From contig CAMXLV010000025.1 of assembly GCA_947244675.1 (NCBI GenBank), forward strand, positions 1 through 17,807: DNA of 17,807 bases, read 5' to 3'. The position numbers and the translations under genes are program-made. The notes beneath the pieces are model-generated. The model searched no databases, was not told the origin of the DNA, and was given only the letters and a program-made list of their open reading frames with translations. Source of the DNA: an uncultured Clostridium sp. (GTDB lineage Bacteria > Bacillota_A > Clostridia > TANB77 > CAG-508). Below, piece by piece: positions 1-7,717 of the stretch (position 1 is the first letter of the stretch; the number at the start of each line of letters is the position of its first letter).

Positions 1-56
1 AAGGATTTTATTGTTTACTTTTCAATGTACTTTTTTTGTCTCGCTTTATGAGACGA
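1..56 (-). other. candidate rRNA operon leader, transcribed leftward out of window
   Basis: Read on the - strand, the expected transcript starts near 55 and immediately holds a 5-bp hairpin (GTCTC at 38-42 with GAGAC at 50-54). It then carries TTGAAAAGTAAACAATAAA (about 6-24), which resembles the boxA-like TTGAAAACTAAACAA element found upstream of 16S rRNA in many Firmicutes. The rRNA body is outside the window, so this rests on motif resemblance and on the very strong promoter just upstream. On the + strand the same hairpin is followed by GATTTTT and could act as a weak terminator. Confidence 0.4.
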
Positions 57-61
57 TTTTT

Positions 62-90
62 ATTATACGCTAGTTTTTTTTGTTTGTCAA
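62..90 (-). promoter_or_regulatory. perfect-consensus sigma-A promoter reading leftward
   Basis: On the - strand there is TTGACA (85-90), a 17-bp spacer (68-84) and TATAAT (62-67). Both hexamers match the consensus exactly at optimal spacing. This is the strongest promoter in the window and points out of the left edge, as expected for an rRNA or other very highly expressed operon. Confidence 0.8.
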
Positions 91-148
91 CACTTTTTTT
101 AAATTTTTTTTCTTTTTTTGTTAGTAATTTTTTCCAAGCTCAAAAAAA

Positions 149-211
149 GCAAAAGTTAATCTAATGAATTTAGCTTAAAATCAACCTTTATTCATCATCT
201 TACTTTTTGCT
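149..211 (-). terminator. terminator after the 595-aa protein gene
   Basis: Downstream of the 220 stop codon the - strand holds an imperfect long hairpin. AGCAAAA and ATGAAT on one side pair with ATTCAT and TTTTGCT on the other, and seven T follow (142-148 on the + strand). The + strand also has a T tract on the opposite side (211-217), so it may work in both directions. The stem is AT-rich and interrupted. Confidence 0.45.
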
Positions 212-219
212 TTTTTTCT

Positions 220-2007
220 CTATCTTTCTAAAATAGTTAATAAAATATTTATTACTAAACCTGTTTCTTCATCATATTCTACTTTCGTATTAAATTTTCT
301 ATTTTTATTTTCTTCTATAAAAGAAGTTAAAGTATTTGCTACTTCTTCGTTATTCTTAAATCGATCTAATTTTAGCTTCACTTCTGTATTAGACACAACT
401 TCAATCTCTATAAAGTTTTCTCGAATTGCATCAATTAGTCTTAGCATTGCATTACTATCTAAATTCTCTCCTTGTAAAATTTCAAATTTAGAATTAAATC
501 GATTTTTTTCTGTTTCTGTAATGCCAATTGCTTGAAAATTTTGTTCCTCTTCTATTATTCCCAACGTTTTTAATACTTTCCATATATCTTCCATTTTTAT
601 TTTAGAAGTAGTTATTTCATTTATTTCTTCTAATAATTTTGTACTTACTTGTTCTAATATTAATGTTAATGATTCATCTTCTAGTTCATTTAAGTTAATT
701 GCATTCTCTAAATTGGTTATTTCTTCAAAGTTTTCTACTCTATTCATTTCTTGTTCTATCAATGCTTCTATACGATTATCATTATCTTCATATCGTGCCA
801 CTATATTTTTAGTAACATTATGATCTGTTAGTGCTTCTTCTATTGCTAAACTATATTGTACTATTTTTTCCTTTTGCTTATTTTTTATTTGAATCGTTGT
901 ACTTCCATCTTCTTTTTGGTAAATAAAAGTTTTTTCTTCTTCTTTTCCAATGGTTGCATCTTGATAAGATAATTGTACATAATCAGATTTTCCATAAGAT
1001 AACAAATCCATTGTAATTTCATAACCTTCATTTTGTATAAGTGTTCTAACTGTTACTTGATTACTTTCATATACAGTAATTTTAGCTTCTTCATTTCCTA
1101 TATTATTCTTTGTAATTTTTGTTATTTGTTTTTCTACTTCTTCTATAAACTGCGTTCTTAAAGTTTTTTCCTCTTCTTTTTTTAGACTTCCTAATAAAGT
1201 TTCTATTTCATCCATTTTGCTTAAAATATGTTCGTCTTCTTTTACTTGCTCTAATATTTTAATATATATGTTATTCAATTGTTCTTTGGTTACTGTTAAA
1301 GTATAAGCATTCGCTTTTATTGTCTTGTCTCCTATTTGAATTGTTTGATTTGGATGTTTTGAAAAATTCTCTGCTACTAAATCTTCTTTTAAAATAGCTA
1401 AATAGCTTGTTTGAATATCTAATGTTATTAAATTTTTAAAATCAAGTTCCCATTCTATCTTATCAGGAATATTTTCTAGTTGTTCTTCTGTATACCCAGC
1501 ACGTTTTAATAATTCTTTAATCCCCTCATTTTCCGTTAATAAATATTGTTGAAATAAATTAGGAAATCGAACTCCACACATGGTTCCATTTTGTATATAT
1601 TGAAACTCTGACACTTTTTCATCCTGATTCAAAAGCTGTACCTCTTGATAATGATAGTCATTACCTTTATCGATCTGACCATTCATTTGTATTTTTAATT
1701 GGTTAATTATATTTTCTGAACTTTCTGCTGTAGTTCCTATATTTTCTGTGTCACTTACTCTTATTTGTGTACTAGTTATGTATTTATTTTGTGCTATCAA
1801 TTCATCATACTCACTGTTTTGTCCCATTTTTTGAGAAAATGTCTTAATGTTTTCTATCCCTTGTCCTATATACTTGGTAAATAATGTTTCACTTGATTTG
1901 AAACTATCTGTCATTATATAAAGTAAAGAAAATATTATTCCAATAATTATTAAAATAGCTATTATTACTAAAATTATGATGGTTCTTCTCTTTTTTCTTG
2001 GCATCAT
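220..2007 (-). CDS. membrane-anchored protein of unknown function (595 aa)
   Basis: I do not recognise the family. The protein starts with a short basic stretch (MMPRKKRR), followed by one hydrophobic helix at about residues 9-32. It then has some 560 residues of hydrophilic, Glu/Asn/Ile/Thr-rich sequence with few aromatic residues and almost no cysteine. This is an N-in, C-out single-pass protein with a large extracytoplasmic part; no catalytic motif stands out. The start is supported by GGGGG eight bases upstream of the first ATG; the second ATG follows directly. It is the last gene of the lepA-NUDIX-rlmB unit, 13 bp after rlmB, and is followed by a hairpin terminator. It contains no in-frame CGG and is an uninterrupted frame; its one CGG triplet (1533-1535) is out of phase (ACG GAA). 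Confidence 0.85.
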   Translation of the reverse strand: MMPRKKRRTIIILVIIAILIIIGIIFSLLYIMTDSFKSSETLFTKYIGQGIENIKTFSQKMGQNSEYDELIAQNKYITSTQIRVSDTENIGTTAESSENIINQLKIQMNGQIDKGNDYHYQEVQLLNQDEKVSEFQYIQNGTMCGVRFPNLFQQYLLTENEGIKELLKRAGYTEEQLENIPDKIEWELDFKNLITLDIQTSYLAILKEDLVAENFSKHPNQTIQIGDKTIKANAYTLTVTKEQLNNIYIKILEQVKEDEHILSKMDEIETLLGSLKKEEEKTLRTQFIEEVEKQITKITKNNIGNEEAKITVYESNQVTVRTLIQNEGYEITMDLLSYGKSDYVQLSYQDATIGKEEEKTFIYQKEDGSTTIQIKNKQKEKIVQYSLAIEEALTDHNVTKNIVARYEDNDNRIEALIEQEMNRVENFEEITNLENAINLNELEDESLTLILEQVSTKLLEEINEITTSKIKMEDIWKVLKTLGIIEEEQNFQAIGITETEKNRFNSKFEILQGENLDSNAMLRLIDAIRENFIEIEVVSNTEVKLKLDRFKNNEEVANTLTSFIEENKNRKFNTKVEYDEETGLVINILLTILER

Positions 2008-2020
2008 AAATTTTTCCCCC

Positions 2021-2827
2021 TTATTTCATTCTTTGTTTTACTGCCTCATACGCAATAATTCCTGTAGAAACAGCAGCATTTAAGGATGTAACTTTCCCTT
2101 TCATTGGAATTTTTACTAAAAAATCGCAATTTTTCCTTACTTTTTCACTCATCCCTGAGCCTTCGTTTCCAATTACAATACCTAGTGGTCCTGTTAAGTC
2201 TTGATTGTAATAATATTTTTCTGTGTTTATATCTGTTCCACATATCCACAATCCTTCTTCTTTTAGTCTTTGTATTGAGTCTGTTATGTTTGTTACTCTT
2301 GCTATCTTCATATGTTCTACTGCTCCTGCTGATGCTTTGTTTACAGTGCTGTTGACTGCTACTGCTCTCCTTTTTGGTATTATTATTCCATGTACTCCTG
2401 CTGTTTCTGCCGTTCTTATTATTGAGCCTAAATTATGCGGATCTTCTATTCCATCTAATATTATAATAAATGCGTCTTCATTTTTTTGTTTTGCTTCTTC
2501 TAGTATATCTTCTATTTCACAGTATTCGAATGGTGGAACTATTGCTATTACTCCTTGATAGTTCTTGTTTTGTGCCATTTCGTCCATTTTTCTTTTGTCT
2601 TTTTCTACTATTATTACATTTTTGTCTTTTGCTTTTGCTATTATTTTGTTTATTGAACCGTGTTTTTCTCCTTTGGTTACAAATATTTTGTTTATGTCTT
2701 TGTTACTTTCTAATAGCTCTAAGACGGAGTTTCTTCCTTCTACTTGGTCATCATAGTTTTTTTGTTCTTTGTTTTCGTAGTTTTGTTTTTGATTTTTTTT
2801 TGGCTCCAAATTATAATTTTTTTTCAT
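2021..2827 (-). CDS. rlmB: 23S rRNA (Gm2251) 2'-O-methyltransferase RlmB, TrmH/SpoU family
   Basis: SpoU-type SAM-dependent ribose methyltransferase acting on 23S rRNA during ribosome assembly. An L30e-like substrate-binding domain lies at about residues 27-105, followed by the knotted SPOUT catalytic domain at about 117-268. The three family motifs are clear: DPHNLGSIIRTAETAG at 129-144 (Asn132, Arg138), IGNEGSGMS at 219-227 (Glu222), and IPMKGKVTSLNAAVS at 240-254 (Ser248, Asn250). The first 26 residues are a Lys/Asn/Gln-rich extension of low complexity. The length of 268 aa is normal for the family. The start has GAAAGGA about seven bases upstream. It lies 36 bp after the NUDIX gene in the lepA operon, so two of the four genes there serve translation. 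Assignment to RlmB rather than another TrmH-family paralogue is by overall resemblance to YacO/RlmB. Confidence 0.88.
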   Translation of the reverse strand: MKKNYNLEPKKNQKQNYENKEQKNYDDQVEGRNSVLELLESNKDINKIFVTKGEKHGSINKIIAKAKDKNVIIVEKDKRKMDEMAQNKNYQGVIAIVPPFEYCEIEDILEEAKQKNEDAFIIILDGIEDPHNLGSIIRTAETAGVHGIIIPKRRAVAVNSTVNKASAGAVEHMKIARVTNITDSIQRLKEEGLWICGTDINTEKYYYNQDLTGPLGIVIGNEGSGMSEKVRKNCDFLVKIPMKGKVTSLNAAVSTGIIAYEAVKQRMK

Positions 2828-2863
2828 TTTTTATCCTTTCATTCGTTATGTATTCTATTTGTG

Positions 2864-3391
2864 TTATATTTTTTCCAAAATTTTTAATATAAATTTAAAA
2901 TCTATAAAAGCTAAAGTTTCATCTTTCTTTTTTAATTTCTCTATTAATTCTTTCAATGGCACATATTTCACATCACAAACTTCTTCATCTTGTAACTTGA
3001 ACTTATCAATTTCTTTATTTGTTTTTATTAAAAAAATATATGAAAAAGCTTTGTGAAACCTATTTGTATCTTCATAATATTCATCTGTATGTTCAATTCC
3101 TAAAAATATTAAGTCTTTTTCACTTAAATCTAAATCAATTTCTTCCTTTACTTCTCGTAAAATTGAAGTTTCTGGAGTTTCTCCACTAGAAATATGTCCA
3201 AAACATATTTCCCATAAATTTGGCTTGTCTTTTTTATTTGGTGATCTTTTTTGCAATAACACTTCATTATTTGTATTCATTATAATTCCAATAACTTCTC
3301 TATACCATAAACCTTTATTATGAAATTCATCTTTTTCATATATTTTTCCTGTACGTTCATTTTTTTCATTTACTTCGTCTAAATATTCCAA
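2864..3391 (-). CDS. NUDIX hydrolase (TTG start)
   Basis: A 175-aa cytoplasmic NUDIX hydrolase of the kind that opens with DEVNE-x-(N/G)-E-x-TGK, related to YfcD and isopentenyl-diphosphate isomerase-like proteins. The substrate cannot be told from sequence. The Nudix box runs from Gly65 to Leu87, with Glu71, Arg79-Glu80 and the metal-binding Glu83-Glu84 all present. The usual glycine near its end is Asp86, a tolerated variation. The start codon is TTG. It is chosen because AGGGGG lies seven bases upstream and the conserved LDEVNE begins at residue 4, while the next ATG is at residue 39, inside the domain. It is 43 bp downstream of lepA and 36 bp upstream of rlmB, so it is probably co-transcribed with them. 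Confidence 0.88.
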   Translation of the reverse strand: MEYLDEVNEKNERTGKIYEKDEFHNKGLWYREVIGIIMNTNNEVLLQKRSPNKKDKPNLWEICFGHISSGETPETSILREVKEEIDLDLSEKDLIFLGIEHTDEYYEDTNRFHKAFSYIFLIKTNKEIDKFKLQDEEVCDVKYVPLKELIEKLKKKDETLAFIDFKFILKILEKI

Positions 3392-3434
3392 TATATTTCC
3401 CCCTATTATGTGTCTAAGTTTCTTTTAGGACTTT

Positions 3435-5246
3435 TTATTCATCATCTAATTTAAGTACAGACAAAAATGCTTCTTGTGGTATCTCAACATTCCCAATTTC
3501 ACGCATTTTCTTTTTCCCTCGTTTTTGCTTTTCCAATAGTTTTTTCTTTCTGGTAATATCTCCACCATAACATTTGGCTAGGACATCTTTTCGCATAGCT
3601 GAGATAGTTTCTCTTGCAATAATTTGACCTCCAATTGCTGCTTGTATTGGTATTTTAAATAGTTTTCTTGGAATTACTGTTTTTAGTTTTTCTACCATTT
3701 TTTTGCCTCGATCATAAGCACTATCTTTGTGTACAATAAAACTTAGTGCATCTACTGCTTCACCATTAATATGAATATCTAATTTGACTAAGTTGGATTT
3801 TCGGTATTCTTTAAATTCATAATCTAAGGATGCATAACCTTTGGTTTTTGATTTTAGGTTATCAAAAAAGTCGTAAATAATTTCATTTAATGGCATTTCA
3901 TATACTAAAGTTACTCTATTTTCATCTAAATATTTCATATCAATATAAACACCTCTTCTTCTCTGGCATAGCTCCATAATGTTCCCTACATAGTCTTTTG
4001 GTGTTAAAATATTAGCTGTTACAAAAGGTTCTTCTATATATGAAATTTCTTGTGGTTTTGGCAAATCCTCTGGATTATACAGTTCCATTACTTCACCATC
4101 CGTTTTATATACTTTATAGATAACAGATGGTGAAGTTGTGATTAGTCCTAAATCAAATTCTCTGTCTAATCGTTCTTCTATGATTTCTAAATGAAGTAAA
4201 CCTAAAAATCCACATCGAAATCCAAATCCTAATGCTGCTGAACTTTCTGCTTCATATTCTAAGGCTGCATCATTTAATTTTAATTTTTCTAAAGCTTCCT
4301 TTAATGCTTCATATTGACTTCCATCAATTGGATATAACCCACAATAAACCATTGGTGTTACTTTTTTGTATCCTTTTAATGGTTCTTGTGCTGGATTATC
4401 TTTTAAGGTAATGGTATCTCCTACATGAATGTCTGATAAATTTTTGATACTGGCTGCTATATAACCTACTTCTCCCGCTTTTAATTCATTGGTTGGCATA
4501 TAGGAACCTGGTATAAAGTTTCCTACTTCTACTACAGTAAAGCTTTTTTTGGTTGCCATTAATGTTATTTCGTCTCCCACTTTTAGGCTACCATCTATTA
4601 CTCTTACATAAGCTACCGCTCCTTTGTAATTATCATAATAAGAATCAAATATTAAACATTTTAGTTTTTCGTTTTCATCTCCTTTAGGTGCTGGCAATTC
4701 CATTACGATTCTTTCTAATACTTCTTCTACATTTAATCCCGATTTTGCTGATATACAAGGAGCATCTTTGGCTGGTATTCCTATGATATCTTCTATTTCT
4801 TGTTTGACTTCTTCCACTCTTGCATTTGGTAAATCAATTTTATTCAATACTGGTAATATTTCTAGGTTATTGTCTATGGCTAAATAAACATTTGCTAATG
4901 TTTGGGCTTCTACTCCCTGACTGGAATCTACTACTAAAATGGCTCCATCACAAGCAGCTAAACTTCTGGATACTTCGTAATTAAAGTCTACATGTCCTGG
5001 TGTGTCTATTAAGTTTAAAGTGTATTCTTGTCCATCTTTTGCTTTATATATCATTCTGACAGCTTGTGATTTGATGGTGATACCTCTTTCTTTTTCAATT
5101 TCCATATTATCTAAAACTTGACTTTCCATTTCTCTTTTAGATAATACACCTGTCATTTCAATTAAGCGATCTGCTAAGGTTGATTTTCCATGATCTATGT
5201 GAGCAATAATACTAAAATTCCTAATGTTTTCTTGTCGATTGTTCAT
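3435..5246 (-). CDS. lepA: elongation factor 4 (LepA), ribosome-associated GTPase
   Basis: LepA/EF4 is a translational GTPase that acts on the ribosome (back-translocation and ribosome biogenesis under stress). The 603-aa length is the normal full size. The G motifs are complete: AHIDHGKS at 15-22 (G1), GITIK at 55-59 (G2), DTPGH at 81-85 (G3), NKID at 135-138 (G4) and SAK at 166-168 (G5). The EF-G-like domains and the LepA-specific C-terminal domain follow, the latter with [20 protein letters not shown] and the Lys-rich [15 protein letters not shown] stretch. An AAGGAG ribosome binding site sits about ten bases upstream of ATG. It is the first gene of a probable four-gene - strand operon. 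It has no in-frame CGG, and all its CGG triplets (4100, 4475, 4616, 4739) are out of phase. Confidence 0.97.
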   Translation of the reverse strand: MNNRQENIRNFSIIAHIDHGKSTLADRLIEMTGVLSKREMESQVLDNMEIEKERGITIKSQAVRMIYKAKDGQEYTLNLIDTPGHVDFNYEVSRSLAACDGAILVVDSSQGVEAQTLANVYLAIDNNLEILPVLNKIDLPNARVEEVKQEIEDIIGIPAKDAPCISAKSGLNVEEVLERIVMELPAPKGDENEKLKCLIFDSYYDNYKGAVAYVRVIDGSLKVGDEITLMATKKSFTVVEVGNFIPGSYMPTNELKAGEVGYIAASIKNLSDIHVGDTITLKDNPAQEPLKGYKKVTPMVYCGLYPIDGSQYEALKEALEKLKLNDAALEYEAESSAALGFGFRCGFLGLLHLEIIEERLDREFDLGLITTSPSVIYKVYKTDGEVMELYNPEDLPKPQEISYIEEPFVTANILTPKDYVGNIMELCQRRRGVYIDMKYLDENRVTLVYEMPLNEIIYDFFDNLKSKTKGYASLDYEFKEYRKSNLVKLDIHINGEAVDALSFIVHKDSAYDRGKKMVEKLKTVIPRKLFKIPIQAAIGGQIIARETISAMRKDVLAKCYGGDITRKKKLLEKQKRGKKKMREIGNVEIPQEAFLSVLKLDDE

Positions 5247-5315
5247 TTTATTTTAACTCCTTTTTTGGGATTGTTTTTAATTGTTTTGCTATTTTCGCTC
5301 TTTTTTTACTTTTGT

Positions 5316-5344
5316 ATTTTACCATAGAAATAAAAAAACTACAA
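5316..5344 (-). promoter_or_regulatory. candidate promoter of the lepA operon
   Basis: On the - strand: TTGTAG (5339-5344), a 17-bp spacer, then TAAAAT (5316-5321), about 70 bp before the lepA start. The -10 is good and the -35 only half matches; it overlaps the stem of the rhodanese terminator. Confidence 0.4.
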
Positions 5345-5360
5345 TAGCTTAGTTATAGTT
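5332..5360 (-). terminator. rho-independent terminator of the rhodanese gene
   Basis: On the - strand ACTATAA (5354-5360) pairs with TTGTAGT (5339-5345), seven pairs including one G-T, and seven T follow (5332-5338). The rhodanese TAA stop codon lies inside the hairpin loop, so coding sequence and terminator overlap. Confidence 0.6.
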
Positions 5361-5684
5361 TTCTAAGCCATTGTATAAATTATATACTTTTTGGTACCCC
5401 AGTTTTTGAAGTGTTTTTTGAGCTTTTTGACTTCTATGCCCTGTACTGCAATATACAATTATTACTTGCCAGGTATTTGGTAAAATTTTAGATGCTTTTT
5501 CTTTTATTTCATATTCTGGTAATAAGATTGCATTTTCTATGTGACCTTCTTCATATTCCTGTGGACTTCTAACATCTACTAAAATAGCTCCTTTTTCTAC
5601 CATTTTTTCTAATTGTAATTTGTTAATTTCTGTTTCACGATAACATCGATTTCCACTCAATAAATATTTAATTTTGTGTAACAT
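5349..5684 (-). CDS. single-domain rhodanese (sulfurtransferase-like) protein
   Basis: A small cytoplasmic rhodanese-homology protein, 111 aa from the start chosen here. The domain begins at about residue 23 and shows the typical ILVDVRSPQEYEEGHIENA segment. The active-site loop is CSTGHRS with catalytic Cys79, where the persulfide forms; it ends with YNLYNGLENY. Single-domain rhodaneses like this (GlpE/PspE type) move sulfane sulfur, but the physiological acceptor is unknown. An upstream in-frame ATG at 5706-5708 would add eight residues but has no ribosome binding site, whereas the ATG at 5682-5684 has GAAGGGA at seven bases, so the shorter start is preferred. It is flanked by its own terminator and is 86 bp from the prepilin-like gene. 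Confidence 0.88.
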   Translation of the reverse strand: MLHKIKYLLSGNRCYRETEINKLQLEKMVEKGAILVDVRSPQEYEEGHIENAILLPEYEIKEKASKILPNTWQVIIVYCSTGHRSQKAQKTLQKLGYQKVYNLYNGLENYN

Positions 5685-5719
5685 ATTATTTCCCTTCTTT
5701 TCATTCATTTGCTTTATTT

Positions 5720-5725
5720 ATTATA
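5720..5725 (-). promoter_or_regulatory. possible -10 element for the rhodanese gene
   Basis: A perfect TATAAT on the - strand about 35 bp upstream of the preferred rhodanese start. The sequence 17 bp further upstream (TCACGA) is a poor -35, so this is only a candidate. Confidence 0.25.
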
Positions 5726-5770
5726 TGCTTTTTCAATATTTTTCGTGATTTTATTTGTATCTTAGTATTA

Positions 5771-6950
5771 CTAATTATTATCATCTACTAAAGACGATAA
5801 ATATTTTTCGTTAAACACAGTAGTTGGAATACATACAACTGGGCGAATATAATCATCAAAAAAATCTACCGCACGATAAGCAAAACTTCCCCAATCCCCA
5901 TACATATTTAGTCCATAATTCTTATATTGGTATCCACTTCCATCTGGAGAAGCAATCCATACACACGATTCACCATCTTTGTTATAAATTCCATGATTTT
6001 CTTCTTTTTTAAAAAACTCTCTTGGTTGTGTACTGTGACTATATCCTCCTTCACCCATACCTAGTTTTACTGTATTCGTTCCATTAGAACGTTTATTATA
6101 AGAAGCCACAAATAATTCCACTGTAGGACTTCCGAATAGCAAATACAGCGTCACTATTTTTATAATTTTTCCACATTCCTGTATCTGATGTATCTGTTAG
6201 CCAAGCGATTGTTCTTATTCTTCCATCTTCATTATCTTTAACAAATAAAGAACTTATAATGCTATTTAATTTTTTACCAACAATATCTACATCTGCTCCT
6301 GTTTGATATTTCAATTCTCCTTTTTCATTTTTCATTGTGTTATAATAGGTTGATGGTCTATATTTTCCTATACATTCATCTGTTATAATATAAGTATAAT
6401 TTGTATCTTGATAAAATAATCTCCATACATTTGTACTCATTTCTGGCGTTTGAACAGTATATTTTCCTACTTTCCAACCATATTTGTCATTGTTTTTTGC
6501 TTCTTCACCAATTTCTAAAGTATTTGGATCAAAAGGTTTTGGTTTTTCTTTTCCAAATTCTCCATTCCATATATCGGCTATTTTAATTTTGTGTCCACCA
6601 TATTCTTCTTTTGCTACTAATTCTAAATTGTCAATATTATCTGGCAAACTTTCTGGTACGTCTTGAAAATATTGTTCTAATATTATTTTTAATTGCGTTT
6701 TACTGATGTTTTTACCTTTTTCTTCAATTTGTTTTGCTAATATATCTGTTTGTACGCTTTCTTTTATCTCCGCTATTTGTGTTTTCTCTTGTGCTTGTAT
6801 TGTCTTTGTTAGAATTCCATTATTGCTTGTTAATGTGGTAATTGATATTCCTGCTAAAATTAATAATACAATAATGGTGATTACCAGTGTTATTAAAGTT
6901 ATTCCATCGTTTTGTTCTTTTTCCTGTTTTGGATTTATAATATTTTTCAT
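5771..6950 (-). CDS. type IV prepilin-like protein, one CGG +1 recoding site (392 aa)
   Basis: The N-terminus has a charged leader ending in Gly16, then ITLITLVITIIVLLILAGIS at 17-36. This is the prepilin cleavage and methylation signature common in Clostridia, with the usual Glu at +5 replaced by Thr. The protein would be processed by prepilin peptidase and held in the membrane or a pseudopilus. A helical segment (about 45-95) and an uncharacterised secreted region follow. Around residue 273 is GSPTVELFVASYN, and the end is DYIRPVVCIPTTV, resembling the RPVVCL endings of other clostridial surface proteins. In the annotated frame the gene would stop 12 codons after CGG at 6132-6134. Reading CGGA as Gly273 joins it to the remaining 119 residues. 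Start: AGGAG five bases before ATG. Function unknown. Confidence 0.78.
6131..6134 (-). other. in-frame CGG +1 recoding site (prepilin-like, Gly273)
   Basis: Coding strand reads ATT CGGA AGT CCT. CGG is in frame from the 6950 start (272 codons upstream). Reading CGGA as Gly continues as GSPTVELF; the zero frame stops after RKSYSGIICGFL. Confidence 0.85.
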
Positions 6951-7021
6951 TTTTTCTCCTTTGTTTCTTTCTTTTTCTTGTTCTGTATTTTTATAATCGT
7001 ATTATAATTTCTATTAAGGAC

Positions 7022-7050
7022 AGCATAACAGTTGTCAAGATTATTGTCAA
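7022..7050 (-). promoter_or_regulatory. promoter of the prepilin-like gene, with 12-bp-period repeat
   Basis: On the - strand: TTGACA (7045-7050), 17-bp spacer, TATGCT (7022-7027) preceded by an extended -10 TG. Transcription would start about 65 bp before the gene. TTGTCAA occurs twice on the + strand (7032-7038 and 7044-7050) with a 12-bp period, covering the -35 and spacer, so one copy could be part of an operator. Confidence 0.6.
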
Positions 7051-7121
7051 CTAGTTTATACCATTGCTAAAATTATGTTTTCTTTTCAATTTTATGTTTC
7101 CTATTTTTTCTTTTTTCGACT

Positions 7122-7210
7122 TTTCCACTTTTTATTCTTGTTTGTGGAAACTGTGGATAACTTTGTGAATAACTTAATTTACTCATCTTTTTTTCACAAG
7201 TTGTTCACAA
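7122..7210. other. cluster of DnaA-box-like sequences in inverted arrangement
   Basis: In the 426-bp noncoding gap 6951-7376, two sequences match the DnaA box TTATNCACA perfectly on the - strand: TGTGGATAA (7152-7160) and TGTGAATAA (7164-7172), 12 bp apart. One-mismatch copies are TTTTTCACA (7190-7198) and TTGTTCACA (7201-7209), in the opposite orientation, and TGTGGAAAC (7143-7151) is a near match. TTGTGAATAACTT (7163-7175) and AAGTTGTTCACAA (7198-7210) form a 13-bp inverted repeat with one mismatch, and TTTCCAC/GTGGAAA (7122-7128, 7144-7150) form another. Flanking DNA is very AT-rich. No dnaA or dnaN is nearby, so this may be an origin, a DnaA-titration or regulatory site, or chance in AT-rich DNA. 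Confidence 0.45.
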
Positions 7211-7230
7211 TCCCTTTTAGTTGCTATAAT
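7202..7230 (+). promoter_or_regulatory. candidate + strand promoter, no gene downstream
   Basis: TATAAT at 7225-7230 with an extended -10 TG at 7222-7223 and TGTTCA 17 bp upstream (7202-7207, three of six matches). It would drive a transcript of about 110 nt ending at the 7295-7350 terminator, with no open frame of note. It overlaps the DnaA-like boxes. Confidence 0.3.
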
Positions 7231-7294
7231 AATTTTACCTTTTTTTTGTATTGGTTACTCTTTATGTGTACTCTATTTTACTTTTTTATAAAAA

Positions 7295-7343
7295 AATAAA
7301 ATTCGACAAACTCTTTATTTATTTGAATTTGTCGAATTTTATT
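7295..7343. terminator. bidirectional terminator, perfect 16-bp stem
   Basis: The arms 7295-7310 and 7328-7343 are perfect reverse complements (core ATTCGACAAA / TTTGTCGAAT) around a 17-nt loop. T-rich tracts follow on both strands: CTTTTTT on + and TTTTATTTTTT on -. On the - strand it lies about 35 bp after the DUF1294 stop, so it should end the polC-DUF1294 transcript. Confidence 0.85.
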
Positions 7344-7376
7344 CTTTTTTCATGTTACATAATCATTTCTATTTTA

Positions 7377-7691
7377 TTATCTTTTTCCTAAAAAATACCA
7401 TAAAATCCCTATCACTTCTAATGTTGTAATAAATGGAAAACCAATCACGAAATTTAATTTTTGTGTCTTGTGTCTAAAAGTATACATTCCTGCTATTGTT
7501 CCTATTCCTCCTCCTAAAGCAGTTATGATAAATAATGTTTTTTCTGGAATTCGCCAAGAACCTTTCTTCGCCTTTCTTTTGTCTATCCACATAATAAAAA
7601 AACCTAAAAGATTAATGATAAATAAATAAATTATTATATTCTTAGTAGAAAATAATTCTTCTAAATGAATGGTAGTTTGTTGAATTGGCAT
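7377..7691 (-). CDS. DUF1294 family small membrane protein
   Basis: A 104-aa integral membrane protein. Hydrophobic helices are at about 17-35, 53-71 and 80-101. The DUF1294 signature is clear: [20 protein letters not shown] at 33-52, GGGIGT at 60-65, and [20 protein letters not shown] at 69-88. The function of the family is unknown. The start is the ATG at 7689-7691 with AAGGA six bases upstream. Read conventionally, the preceding polC frame runs into this gene without a stop and suggests a polymerase-membrane fusion. That is an illusion: recoding of CGG at 7755-7757 puts the polC stop at 7718-7720, leaving a 26-bp gap before this gene. It is co-transcribed behind polC and followed by the strong hairpin terminator. 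Confidence 0.9.
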   Translation of the reverse strand: MPIQQTTIHLEELFSTKNIIIYLFIINLLGFFIMWIDKRKAKKGSWRIPEKTLFIITALGGGIGTIAGMYTFRHKTQKLNFVIGFPFITTLEVIGILWYFLGKR

Positions 7692-7717
7692 TCTCTTTCC
7701 TTCTTTCTTTTTCGTAC

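Noticed and set aside
2104..2892. Leu/Phe-rich + strand open frames opposite rlmB
   Set aside because: They are the antisense of a Lys/Glu/Asn-rich coding region, with no ribosome binding sites or family resemblance.
7075..7299. 74-aa + strand open frame in the noncoding gap
   Set aside because: Phe-rich translation of T-rich DNA, no ribosome binding site, and it overlaps the DnaA-like boxes and the terminator.
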